Shown in pieces: positions 36,746 to 44,195 of a stretch of DNA of 64,000 nucleotides. Numbering within the stretch: position 1 is the first letter of the stretch; each line of letters begins with the position of its first letter. The notes under the pieces were generated by a model. The model was not told the DNA's origin. It ran no database searches and saw only the letters and a list, made by a program, of their open reading frames with translations. The translations under genes and the position numbers were made by a program. This stretch comes from Clostridia bacterium (GTDB lineage: Bacteria; Bacillota; DSM-521; Neomoorellales; SLTJ01): assembly GCA_004347685.1 (NCBI GenBank), contig SLTJ01000048.1:38773-102772 (forward strand). Direction: 5' to 3'.

Positions 36746-37046
36746 TCAAGCTGGCGACCCAAGGATCGGGTAGAGGCCATGTCTTTCGTCTTCCATCTGG
36801 CCCAGTTGGTAGCTGCCTACCAGGGCTATTGCAGTTCCTTCCTTAATGCCTATCTCTTCCAGTGTCAGCCCGGTGGCCTCGGCGACGGTGTCGAGGTCTA
36901 TGCGAAGACGCAGCAAGTTCCTCGCCACTTCCATTCTTCCTTCCATTCTTCCTTCCATATCTTCCTTCCATTTTCCCTTTTATCTCTCCTTCCGTCCTTC
37001 CCTTCAGTGCCGCCTCCTGTAGTGCCTCGTCCAGGGCTATTCAGGT
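36746..37046 (-). pseudogene. C-terminal tail of an Rpn/PD-(D/E)XK nuclease-type transposase protein
   Basis: ALDEALQEAALKGRTEGEIK, a stretch of MEGR repeats, then VARNLLRLRIDLDTVAEATG and LTLEEI form the charged repeat-and-helix tail of these proteins. The frame slips once inside the GGAAGGAAGA-rich repeat near 36955, and the nuclease domain is absent. The C-terminal part can still be read as a 70-residue frame. Confidence 0.65.
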
Positions 37047-37055
37047 AACAACACG

Positions 37056-37091
37056 CAAAAAGGCCACTCCCCTGAAAAGGGAAGTGGCCTT
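37056..37091 (-). terminator. Rho-independent terminator
   Basis: AAGGCCACT (37060-37068) and AGTGGCCTT (37083-37091) with inner CCC/GGG pairs form a long stem. On the minus strand it is followed by TTTTTGCG. It would end the transcript of the fragments at 37099-37343. Confidence 0.75.
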
Positions 37092-37098
37092 CCCGTCG

Positions 37099-37197
37099 TC
37101 AGCGATAACCACGGAGCGCCCCGGCTCCTGGTCCGTCCCCGTCTCCGACACCGTGCCCGCCCGAACCGTCATCCCCCACAAGAATCTTCCCGAACAT
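37099..37197 (-). pseudogene. Universal stress protein N-terminal fragment
   Basis: MFGKILVGDDGSG is the family start (usually GVDGS). After 13 residues the similarity is lost and the frame ends after 32 codons at the terminator. It follows the antiporter tail by two bases. Confidence 0.5.
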
Positions 37198-37199
37198 TG

Positions 37200-37343
37200 T
37201 TACTCCTCCTCACCAGCTAAAATGGTTTTCACCTCACGGGGGGCACCCTCAACTTCCACCGTATCCGGTCTGAAGAAGGCCTGGGCGATTATGGTAGGAA
37301 CTATGGCGCTCAAGATCACCACCGTCACCAGGAAACCCTGCAT
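37200..37343 (-). pseudogene. Cation:proton antiporter C-terminal fragment
   Basis: These 47 residues read FLVTVVILSAIVPTIIAQAF with FFRPD after it, then a short acidic tail. This is the last helix and tail of a CPA-type antiporter. The rest of the gene is missing upstream. GGAGGAG before the next ATG indicates an ancient antiporter-Usp operon. Confidence 0.55.
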
Positions 37344-37553
37344 TTTTTATAGTAGCAGAAACTGCCACGCCAGTAAATACATACTCCAGGGCAACGTTTC
37401 TTTGCCGACTGCTCTCCTTGATCGCCTCCTGCCAATCTGAACGGCCCGGTAGTTTCTAAGACCTGCTCAATCGAATCGGCGCCACTAGAGCAGGAGTTTA
37501 TCGGGCAGGCATAGAATCTACGTGCAGGTAATTCGCCGGAAGGAGGCACAAGT

Positions 37554-37922
37554 ATGCACTGTGTCCGTTGTGGCAGCGAAGTAGACCCGGACGAGATCTA
37601 CCAGGTGCAGGGGCAACAACTCTGCGAGGATTGCGCTATGGCCGCACAGAAGGGGCCGAAGGCCTGCGACGTGTGGGCGGTACGCATCGCCACCCACACC
37701 CGAAGTTCTCTGGGCCACCAAGGCACCGAAGGGCTCACCGAACTGCAGAGCAAAATCTACGATTACATCCGCAGCACCGGCGGGGCCACGGCCCGGGAGA
37801 TCACTGAGGCTTTGGAGATCACTGCGGCACAATTCGAACGGGAATTTGCCATACTGCGGCACTGCGAACTCGGCCGGGCCACCAAGAGGGGAAATGAAGT
37901 TTATTTCATACCGTGGGATTAA
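37554..37922 (+). CDS. Zinc-finger protein with C-terminal winged-helix-like domain
   Basis: This 122-residue protein has N-terminal CVRC (residues 3-6) and CEDC (about 25-28), a LIM/zinc-ribbon-like pair. A linker follows, then a helical domain LTELQSKIYDYIRSTGGATA, EITEALEITAAQFEREFAIL, LGRATKRGNEVYF, which looks like a winged helix. ATG at 37554 with GGAAGGAGG 8 nt upstream. Proteins of this layout recur in anaerobic Firmicutes without known function. DNA binding or redox sensing is a guess from the shape. Confidence 0.75.
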   Translation: MHCVRCGSEVDPDEIYQVQGQQLCEDCAMAAQKGPKACDVWAVRIATHTRSSLGHQGTEGLTELQSKIYDYIRSTGGATAREITEALEITAAQFEREFAILRHCELGRATKRGNEVYFIPWD

Positions 37923-38002
37923 GGGACTCCTTACAGAAACGCCCCCTTTGAGCCGTTTTGTTTTATGGTATAGAATCGCAGAAGGCTAAATATGGGGTGC
38001 AG

Positions 38003-38248
38003 GTGAGGTCAGTGGTAAATCGCAGGGCCTGGGAAAAACGCCAGCAACAGTGGGAAAGATTTAACCGGTGGGAGGTGACCGCCCCGGAGGCTGAAGCGTC
38101 GGCCGACCTCCAGGCCGTGCTTTCCTGGTTTTCCGAGGCCTGGGAACTAGCCGCCTATTTCCATCCCGACTGGCGGGCCGGCTCGCTAGACAGGGCGAAG
38201 GTGCAATACCTGGTGCAACTGCGGGAGGCTCTCCCTTCGTCCTGTTGA
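38003..38248 (+). CDS. Small protein of unknown function, possibly C-terminally truncated
   Basis: The frame encodes about 81 residues: a basic Gln/Arg-rich helix (NRRAWEKRQQQWERFNRWE), then a Trp-rich helical segment (AVLSWFSEAWELAAYFHPDW). No family is recognised. The start is taken as GTG 38003; an upstream TTG at 37958 lies within a TATAGAAT-type -10 region. The end falls into a piece of a cytochrome gene at 38242, so the natural C-terminus may be lost. Confidence 0.5.
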   Translation: MRSVVNRRAWEKRQQQWERFNRWEVTAPEAEASADLQAVLSWFSEAWELAAYFHPDWRAGSLDRAKVQYLVQLREALPSSC

Positions 38249-38615
38249 GCCAGAAGGTGGAGACCAACGAGAAGGGGGTTCCCAAATCGGTACCCATTCC
38301 CACGAAGGTCATCTCGTAGAGGAAGGCGGCTGCCACCCTGGCCGCGCCGAACTCGGCCAAGGATGCCTGGCCGACCCCGAACCCCGCCCCCTTGCGAAAG
38401 CCCGAAAATTCGAGGGCGTAGGCAATCTCGTCGCTGGGGACGACGCCGAAAACGTCATAATAGCCTTCCACGTCCGGCTCGTCGTCCGGGTCCGGAGGAA
38501 GCCACTTCACGTGTAATGTCATGCCCTCCTCGTCGGCCACCGCGTCTCGCATTTCCCGCACCTCGTCGAAAACCCGTCGGTAGGCCTCCAGGCCTTCAGC
38601 TTCATCCGGATACAT
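38061..38615 (-). CDS. Protein of unknown function, 3' part fused to foreign sequence
   Basis: The first 105 codons look like a real protein: DEAEGLEAYRRVFDEVREM, LHVKWLPPDPDDEPDVEGYY, DVFGVVPSDEIAYALEFSGF, then AAFLYEMTFVGMG. It recalls small DUF6557-like proteins with a terminal WEMTF-type motif. After about 38300 the frame runs antisense through the cytochrome fragment and the plus-strand gene at 38003, so the last 80 residues are probably not native. Coding sequence may extend upstream of 38615 (NFFLSVPWEEDARALADM). Confidence 0.5.
   Translation of the reverse strand: MYPDEAEGLEAYRRVFDEVREMRDAVADEEGMTLHVKWLPPDPDDEPDVEGYYDVFGVVPSDEIAYALEFSGFRKGAGFGVGQASLAEFGAARVAAAFLYEMTFVGMGTDLGTPFSLVSTFWLNRTKGEPPAVAPGIAPSPCLASRPASRDGNRRLVPRPRKTRKARPGGRPTLQPPGRSPPTG
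38242..38319 (+). pseudogene. C-terminal fragment of a multiheme protein related to 53196-54257
   Basis: LLSQKVETNEKGVPK followed by SVPIPT closely matches the end of the four-heme protein (LLGQKVETNEKGVPK, then VAPIPGM). Only about 20 codons survive, so a paralog once stood here. Confidence 0.75.
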
Positions 38616-38768
38616 GTCCGCGAGGGCGCGGGCATCCTCCTCCCAGGGTACGCTTAAAAAAAAGTTCGTAACTGCTCAGCCTCCAGGCCGGTCGAAGGTC
38701 GGACGGCGAAGGACTAAAAGACCCTAGCCGGGTTATCAGGCTTCGCGAAAGTGATGGCGAGGCCGCGC

Positions 38769-38882
38769 TCAAAGGCTGTGACCGGCGGTGGTCTGAGTAG
38801 TTACGGCCACGGCAATTTCCCGGCGCGGGCAGCACTCCTCGCAAACGGCCCGGGTGATGGTTTCGATGGAAATGACGCTCAT
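38769..38882 (-). CDS. Very small protein (37 residues), unknown function
   Basis: The frame starts MSVISIETITRAVCEECC and ends in a Thr-rich TTQTTAGHSL. Two cysteines adjoin (ECC). A good promoter ends 6 nt before the ATG and there is no ribosome site, so it would be a leaderless mRNA. It could be the start of a longer lost gene. Confidence 0.4.
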   Translation of the reverse strand: MSVISIETITRAVCEECCPRREIAVAVTTQTTAGHSL

Positions 38883-38888
38883 GCAGCC

Positions 38889-38917
38889 AGTATAGCAGGG
38901 GTGCCGGCGGAAGGCAA
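38889..38917 (-). promoter_or_regulatory. Sigma-A promoter placing +1 at an ATG
   Basis: TTGCCT (38912-38917) and TATACT (38889-38894) are 17 bp apart on the minus strand. The -10 box is followed by six bases and ATG (38882). Confidence 0.6.
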
Positions 38918-39285
38918 CCACCTTAGGGGGGACCTACTCCCCAGCGGCCTGCCGCGCCTGCGGCAGATTTGGCTCGCTTTTACTTCCACCATAACCTGCA
39001 CCCGGCCCCGGCGCACGGCCATTTCTCCAGTCTCCCGTTACACACTCCTATTCTACACCTTCCTCCCCGCGATTTCCAGAACATCCGGGGAAACCGCGTG
39101 CACTAAAATGTAGGTCTTACGCCCCTCTCGTGTCCAGCTCTTAACCGGGAGGCCCTGTCCATGGGCATCTACTACTTCACCTTTCGGCTACGTAGATACG
39201 TGCTTACTTGAAAGCTACTTTCTCTTGGGAATCAGTGTAGACGAAGCGGGCCGGGCGGGCTATTGCATTCCTATACGATGTCCCC

Positions 39286-39314
39286 TTGACTTTATAACAT
39301 TTATGTTATAAAAT
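39286..39314 (+). promoter_or_regulatory. Promoter with operator palindrome for the HigBA-like pair
   Basis: TTGACT (39286-39291) and TAAAAT (39309-39314) are 17 bp apart. Between and over the -10 lies a perfect palindrome TTATAAC-ATTTAT-GTTATAA (39292-39311), an obvious operator for the XRE antitoxin. The ATG at 39321 comes six bases after the -10, so the transcript is probably leaderless. Confidence 0.8.
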
Positions 39315-39320
39315 GTTGTC

Positions 39321-39674
39321 ATGGGAAAAGTAACGCTTTACATGTCTCCATCCGGCAGGACGCCGGTGGCTGACTATATTGCTAATCTAAACGCAGAATC
39401 ACGGGCCAAGGTGGCTAGAGCGTTAGACCTCCTGGAGCAGTACGGCCCTGCCCTCGGCCCACCGCATGTCAAGCCGCTGAAAGGCACCGGAGGGTTATGT
39501 GAGTTGCGGGTGCCGTTCGGCGGCCAGGCTTACAGGCTGTTTTTCTTCCCTGACGGTGGGGAAGTGATTGTAACCCACGCGTTCACAAAGAAGAGCGAAA
39601 AGACGCCTAAGAAGGAACTACAGACAGCGATCTCCCGCATGAAAGAGTATCAGGAAAGGAGGCTGCGTAAATGA
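39321..39674 (+). CDS. higB: RelE/HigB-type toxin (phage Gp49-like)
   Basis: This 117-residue protein of the Gp49/HigB group has SPSGRTPVADYIANLNAES (N-terminal helix), HVKPLKGTGGLCELRVPFGG and the core strand YRLFFFPDGGEVIVTHAFTK followed by KSEKTPKKEL. These are the residues of the ribosome-dependent mRNA interferase fold. Gene order is toxin first. ATG without a ribosome site directly at the predicted transcript start. It overlaps the antitoxin gene by 4 bp (ATGA). Confidence 0.88.
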   Translation: MGKVTLYMSPSGRTPVADYIANLNAESRAKVARALDLLEQYGPALGPPHVKPLKGTGGLCELRVPFGGQAYRLFFFPDGGEVIVTHAFTKKSEKTPKKELQTAISRMKEYQERRLRK

Positions 39675-39952
39675 ACTGGCGCGACTTGAAAGAGGAGCTG
39701 ATGAAAGATCCGGAGTTCAAAAAGGAGTATGACGCGCTTGAGCCTCAATACCGCCTTCTCCGCTCGGTCATAGAGCGACGACTAGAAAAAGGCATGACGC
39801 AGGAAGCGCTGGCCCGCAAGATCGGCACCCGCCAGGCGGCCATCGCCAGGCTGGAGAGCGGTCGGGCCAACCCCACCCTGGGCTTTCTTCAGAAAGTAGC
39901 TGAAGCTCTGGACGCTGAGCTGGAGGTCGGCCTGCGCCCCCGCCAGACGTAG
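39671..39952 (+). CDS. higA: XRE-family antitoxin (HigA-like)
   Basis: This 93-residue protein has a short N-terminal helix (DLKEELMKDPEFKKEYDAL) that probably masks the toxin. A helix-turn-helix follows (MTQEALARKIGTRQAAIARL, then ESGRANPTLGFLQKVAEAL). It should bind the palindrome at 39292-39311 and repress the operon. Translation is coupled to the toxin gene through the ATGA overlap, and GGAGGC precedes its start. Confidence 0.88.
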   Translation: MNWRDLKEELMKDPEFKKEYDALEPQYRLLRSVIERRLEKGMTQEALARKIGTRQAAIARLESGRANPTLGFLQKVAEALDAELEVGLRPRQT

Positions 39953-39965
39953 CTGGTGAGGGGTC

Positions 39966-40220
39966 GTGCTGACCCGCCAGCATGTGGCACAAAAACTGAT
40001 CGACTACCCCGGCCACCGCATCAGCCTGACCGAACTGGTGGATTGGGCCGAAAAAGCCATGATGGAGGAAGACCTGAACGAAAGAGACCTTCCCCTCCTG
40101 CGGGATATATTGGCTCGTCTCGGGCTGGGGGATGTACCTGCCTTCGGCTTAACCTGGGAGGATTGCAGGAACTTCCTCCATTCCCTTGGCTACCGGGTAG
40201 AGGTGACGTCTTTTGAGTGA
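39966..40220 (+). CDS. Small conserved-looking protein downstream of HigBA
   Basis: This 84-residue acidic helical protein (LTRQHVAQKLIDYPGHRISL, ELVDWAEKAMMEEDLNERDL, LLRDILARLGLGDVPAFGL) starts at GTG 39966, 13 bp after the antitoxin stop. Proteins of this type are common in thermophilic Clostridia next to toxin-antitoxin genes and are often called antitoxin-like. It may belong to a separate, now lost pair, since the partner downstream is broken. Confidence 0.65.
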   Translation: MLTRQHVAQKLIDYPGHRISLTELVDWAEKAMMEEDLNERDLPLLRDILARLGLGDVPAFGLTWEDCRNFLHSLGYRVEVTSFE

Positions 40221-40323
40221 GAATGATTTCCCTGCCCCAGGCCCAGCCAAAACCCTAATTGAGGAGGCTTGTTTATACCCGCTGTTGTTACCCCTGAGGA
40301 GCTTGTGGAAAGGAGTGAGTGAG

Positions 40324-40452
40324 GTGTGGGAAGATCCTATCGTTTCCGAGGTACGCCGCCTGCGTGAGCAAATTTGAAAGAAGCAGGGAGCTTGGAAAAT
40401 CTGGTTAAGAAGTTACAAGAGAGCGAGAAGAGACACGCGAATCTACTTGTGA
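40324..40452 (+). pseudogene. Decayed small gene (VWEDPIV...LREQ family)
   Basis: GTG at 40324 begins VWEDPIVSEVRRLREQI then stop. The next frame continues with EAGSLENLVKKLQESEKRH and NLLVTRR. This is the start and end of a small widespread protein of about 70 residues, joined by a deletion that shifts frame. It overlaps the end of the lipoprotein gene on the other strand. Confidence 0.5.
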
Positions 40453-42660
40453 CTAGAAGATCAGTCTGCGAGTGAGAGCGCCCGTCGCGCCGGGCGGCAA
40501 TCGCTGGCCATCCTTTTTGAACCCGCTCACCAGGTAGCTGCCGTCCGCTTCCTGGAACTCCACCGTCACCCCGGCGGCCGGGCCGTCCAGGATTCTCAAG
40601 GGACCGCCGCGTTCCACCCCAGGGTCGTCCAGCTCCAGCATCCACCCCTGGCCCAAGGGCTTTTGTACCAGGCCCAGGGCTTTCGCCTGGCCGATCAGGG
40701 ACGGGTCGGTGACCAGTTCCCGGGCGGCCTCTTCGTTGCCCGTGCTCATGGCGTAGACCAGTTCCACCAGGGTGTTGTAGGCCGAGGGGAGGGGTTGGGC
40801 CTTGACCCGGCGGTAGCTGTCTTCACCCCACTGCCAGGTATCCAGGAACTGCCGGTGGGGGCCGGGGTTAGCCTCTTGGAAAATCTCGTCCTTGCCGTCA
40901 CCCACCATCCAGGAGTCGCCCTGCAGGGTGAACTCTTGCAGGTCCGGGCCGGTAAACACCAGCGTACCATGGCTGTTGCGCCACTGTCCGGGCCCGCTGT
41001 CGGAGCGCCACACTACCCGCCATTTCTCCCCCTCCAGCCGCCAGAGGTAAAAGACGGGCTGGGGGCTGCCGCTGCCGCCGGCCGCGGCATCGTAGACCAC
41101 GCCCAGTTCCGGCGCTCCCTCCGGCCCTTGAACCAGCCGGGCCTGGATCACTGCCCGGCTTTGGTCGAGGCCGTGGGCCGACGCGTCCACGCTGTACAGC
41201 ACCTGGCTCTTGACTGCGTCACCCTGCCACCAAATCAGGCTGTGGGCTGCGTACCCGGTGCCTTCCTCTCCGGTCCAGTCTACCAGCACTACCCGGGGCA
41301 GGTCGGAGGAGGTAGGGGAGCCGCGTTCCGCCTCCACCGCGTGCCCGCTCAACTTTTGCTCCCCCGGGAGCTCTTGTTGCGCGGCCCAGGCGCTAAAGCC
41401 CTTCAGCCGGGCCGGGTAAGTTTCCGGGGTAGTCCCCTGCCAGTAGGTGGCGATCACGCCGGCTGGCGCGGCCAGGTCCAGCCGCGCGAGGGCCTGCTGC
41501 GGCTGATCCCAGTCCGGCAGCATTTGCCTAGCCTTGGTCCAATCTTCCCTGGCGTGGACTTGATCTCCCAGGCCCAGGTAGGCTTCGCCCCGGTAGTAAT
41601 AGGCCTCGGCCATCAGCCGGGTGGGAAAGGGCAGATGCCTGTTCTGTTCCAGGTCTTCCTTGGTCCCCCGGTTCCGGCCGTCCATGGCCCCGGTCAAGGT
41701 GGCCACCGCCTCCTGGTAACGGCCCAGGGTGAGTAAAGCGCGGCCCTGGACCAGGAGGATGCGCGCTGGTTCGGGGTAGGGGCTCTCCAGGGCCAGATCC
41801 TTCTCCGCGGCCTCCAGTGCCCCTTGGGGGTCCCCGGCTTTCAGACGGGCGTCGGCCAGGTAATACCAGTAGGCCCCGGCCTCAGGCATCTTTTGGACCC
41901 GTTCTTCGTAGTAGTCCACCACCTGAGGGAAGTACGCCGGGTAAGCGTTCGCCGCGGGCACCAGCTTGGTACCGTCCCAGCGCAACACCTCCACGGCGAA
42001 GGCATCACCGGTGTCTTTGGTCCAGATCGCCAGCTCCGCCTTGCCGTCACGGCCATACTCGGTAGCCAGGTCAGCCACCTCCAGGCGGTGGTAGCCGGTA
42101 GTGGTTAGCTCGGCTAGGGTATCTTCCCGCCAGGTAAGGATGCTCAAGTCGTCGCCAGCCGAAGCGCCGATAGTCCATCCCACCAACAGTTCCGGCCGGC
42201 CGTCGCCGGTGATGTCCACCGCCTGGAGGCGCTCCAGGCCCTGGCCCTCACCTTTTTTATCCCAGACTTGCTCCCAGGAATCGCCGTCTAGCCGCAACAC
42301 CATTAAGGACGCCACCGGAGTGGACGGGTCCAGCCGATAGCCGATCGCCAGTTCGGGATTACCGTCGCCGTCCAGGTCGGCCGGCAGCACCGGCTGCGTG
42401 GTCCCGCCCTTCCCGGCCACTAGCGGCTGCGGCGCAACCAGCGCAGCCCCCTGCGGCAGAAACTCCCGGGCGATGCGCAAGTATTCCTCCAGCATGGCGG
42501 CGCTGGTCGCCCCATTAACCGGGGTCCCCCCCGGCGCCACTTCCGCCTCGCCCGACGGGGCCCCCAGGCTCCCCGCGGCGGGAGGCTGCCCGCACCCGGC
42601 CAAAAAGAGGCCGGCTGACAAGGCCACAGCAAACATCATACCCGTACTCCGCCCGTTCAC
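40453..42660 (-). CDS. Lipoprotein with FG-GAP/VCBS-like repeats and TPR repeats
   Basis: This 735-residue exported protein has lipobox LFLAGC (Cys23). Calcium-loop-like repeats PADLDGDGNPELAIGY (about residues 95-110), VDITGDGRPELLVGW (145-160) and a weaker third resemble FG-GAP blades. TPR-like helices follow at about 265-395 (YYYRGEAYLGLGDQ, ARQMLPDWDQ). The C-terminal half (about 420-735) is unassigned. Function unknown; such proteins often scaffold complexes at the cell surface. It is probably co-transcribed with the small lipoprotein upstream. Confidence 0.75.
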   Translation of the reverse strand: MNGRSTGMMFAVALSAGLFLAGCGQPPAAGSLGAPSGEAEVAPGGTPVNGATSAAMLEEYLRIAREFLPQGAALVAPQPLVAGKGGTTQPVLPADLDGDGNPELAIGYRLDPSTPVASLMVLRLDGDSWEQVWDKKGEGQGLERLQAVDITGDGRPELLVGWTIGASAGDDLSILTWREDTLAELTTTGYHRLEVADLATEYGRDGKAELAIWTKDTGDAFAVEVLRWDGTKLVPAANAYPAYFPQVVDYYEERVQKMPEAGAYWYYLADARLKAGDPQGALEAAEKDLALESPYPEPARILLVQGRALLTLGRYQEAVATLTGAMDGRNRGTKEDLEQNRHLPFPTRLMAEAYYYRGEAYLGLGDQVHAREDWTKARQMLPDWDQPQQALARLDLAAPAGVIATYWQGTTPETYPARLKGFSAWAAQQELPGEQKLSGHAVEAERGSPTSSDLPRVVLVDWTGEEGTGYAAHSLIWWQGDAVKSQVLYSVDASAHGLDQSRAVIQARLVQGPEGAPELGVVYDAAAGGSGSPQPVFYLWRLEGEKWRVVWRSDSGPGQWRNSHGTLVFTGPDLQEFTLQGDSWMVGDGKDEIFQEANPGPHRQFLDTWQWGEDSYRRVKAQPLPSAYNTLVELVYAMSTGNEEAARELVTDPSLIGQAKALGLVQKPLGQGWMLELDDPGVERGGPLRILDGPAAGVTVEFQEADGSYLVSGFKKDGQRLPPGATGALTRRLIF

Positions 42661-42723
42661 TAGGCATATCTCCTCTCCTAGGAAGATAATTGGCCCCCTG
42701 CCGCCTCCGGTGTCCCGGGTGGG

Positions 42724-42750
42724 TGGAGGCTCATAGAAACTGGCTGATGC
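42724..42750 (+). repeat. Copy of part of the dispersed intergenic element
   Basis: GGAGGCTCATAGAAACTGGCTGAT matches the middle of the copy at 4106-4131 (GGATCTCATAGAAAATGGCTGAT) with few differences. It lies just upstream of the lipoprotein gene at 40453-42660. Confidence 0.5.
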
Positions 42751-42817
42751 CAGTTCCCGACCAAAAATCTAGTCTCACCCGTGTGCAGGTACCCGGGTGT
42801 GAACACCAACCTGGGGC

Positions 42818-43519
42818 CTACCAGGTTTTCTCGATGCCAGTAATTACCGCCTGGCCGTGCTCATTGAGAGTATAAGTGAAGCGCACCGGGTCGCCGCTCT
42901 CCAGGCCCAGGCCCGCAAAGCTACTTTTGACCATGTCGCTCAGGCGAAAAGCCCGGGCCACCTGCCCTTGTGGTGCCCCGCTTACCTCTATTTCAATGGA
43001 ATTACCGTCTATCTGCCCCACGTAAGTCCCAGAATCCACCTGGACATTGCCGGCAGGAGCGCCGGAAGCGCTATTACCGACTGGAGACGCGGCGCCGGCC
43101 TCCCCGACGGTGAAGTTTACCGGCTGCTGCTCCACTCCGGGGGCAAAAACCAGGGCGTAGGGATAGGTAATGACCTGGGTGACCATTTCGCCGGGTTGGG
43201 GCGGGTGCAGGCTGGCCACTACTTCCAGTCCGTCTGCGGTGCTGGTAATCTCCGCAATCACTACCCGGTAGCCGCCAGTAGGTTGTTCCCCCCAGGCTAC
43301 CAAGAAATAACCTCCCTCTGCGGTAAAATGGCTGTAATTGCCGCGTTCCCGGTAATTTTCCTCTACCCACTTCTGGATCTCCTCTGGCATGTTTTCCACC
43401 GCCACCTCCTCCCAGGGGACTTCCTCCCCCGGGCTGTTAGGCGCGGTAGAGCCGCCACAGCCCGCCAGCATAGCCATGAGCACCAGGATCAGGATCAGGT
43501 AACTTTTCCGTACCTGCAT
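42818..43519 (-). CDS. Small exported lipoprotein, unknown function
   Basis: This 233-residue protein has signal peptide KSYLILILVLMAMLAGC with Cys21 in the lipobox. A following domain (FTAEGGYFLVAWGEQPTGGY, RVVIAEITSTADGLEV) is like the PrcB_C or protease-complex-associated fold. A C-terminal beta domain holds IDGNSIEIEVSGAPQGQVAR and FTYTLNEHGQAVITGI. It precedes the FG-GAP/TPR lipoprotein in the same direction, suggesting a shared envelope role. Confidence 0.7.
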   Translation of the reverse strand: MQVRKSYLILILVLMAMLAGCGGSTAPNSPGEEVPWEEVAVENMPEEIQKWVEENYRERGNYSHFTAEGGYFLVAWGEQPTGGYRVVIAEITSTADGLEVVASLHPPQPGEMVTQVITYPYALVFAPGVEQQPVNFTVGEAGAASPVGNSASGAPAGNVQVDSGTYVGQIDGNSIEIEVSGAPQGQVARAFRLSDMVKSSFAGLGLESGDPVRFTYTLNEHGQAVITGIEKTW

Positions 43520-43621
43520 CTTATCTCCCTTCCCCTTCTTGTATGATAATACATGGCCGTACCCGAGACAAGGTCTCTATTAAATAAGACGGACGGCCGT
43601 GGTTTTTGTTGCACAGGTAAC

Positions 43622-43714
43622 GTACTCGATACCTATGCTGTACTCTGCTACCTGCGGCACGAGGAAGGAGCCGAGGCCGTCGGGGCCATCTTGGCCAGCC
43701 TGGTAACCGAATAG
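43622..43714 (+). pseudogene. PIN-domain toxin N-terminal fragment
   Basis: VLDTYAVLCYLRHEEGAEA is the first strand and helix of a PIN/VapC domain, with the first catalytic Asp in LDT. It ends after 31 codons. No antitoxin gene or start codon remains. Confidence 0.6.
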
Positions 43715-43848
43715 CGTGCTTGCATGCCCTGCCCACTTTCTTGCGTCCCTGCCTCCGGTTTCCGTAAGCCCTGGTGGAGGGATTTTTTCATCTGCCGTGA
43801 ACTTTTCGTGTTATACTGCGTCCAACAAGATGAAAGGGAGTAAAACAG

Positions 43849-43974
43849 GTGCCGCCAACCGACGATTGGCCAATCGTTGCCGAGGCGGTCCGGGGAGACC
43901 GGGTCGCAGTGGAAAGGCTGGTGAGCCGTTACCACCAGCCCCTCTTCCACCTCTTTCTGGCTTTCTGGGACTGA
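43849..43974 (+). pseudogene. ECF sigma factor, N-terminal piece of a split gene
   Basis: GTG at 43849, 8 nt after GGGAG, starts a frame with DWPIVAEAVRGDRVAVERLV and SRYHQPLFHLFLAFW, the start of sigma region 2. The frame stops there. The matching region 4 lies 1.18 kb away at 45152, beyond a radical SAM gene on the opposite strand. Confidence 0.75.
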
Positions 43975-44195
43975 GGTGTACCTGGGTTAGAGTTTACTTC
44001 CGAAAACCGGCCTGGCTTTTGGGAAGAAATCGGTCACCACATGCGCGGCGACCCTTGGCGGGAAGAACGCTATCGGGCTGGGGGTAGGCCCGCCCGGCCA
44101 TCCAGTTAACCTGCGTGGCCGTGGGGCTTGATTGGCGGTTTAATCAATACCCCTCATGCTCTTTGGGGGCCAAGTGGCCAAGACTATTTCTCCCC

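Larger units (their letters stand above)
38616..39285. other. Mostly non-coding stretch with one small minus-strand gene
   Basis: Apart from the 37-codon frame and promoter at 38769-38917, no supported gene is seen. The plus-strand frame at 38751-39113 is antisense to those elements and has no protein-like character. Confidence 0.5.

Noticed and set aside
36915..36990. CTTCC-rich microsatellite as a phase-variable tract
   Set aside because: It encodes the MEGR repeats of an already truncated nuclease tail, so switching would have no obvious product.
38751..39113. 120-residue plus-strand protein
   Set aside because: Low-complexity translation, antisense to a good promoter and small gene; no start signal.
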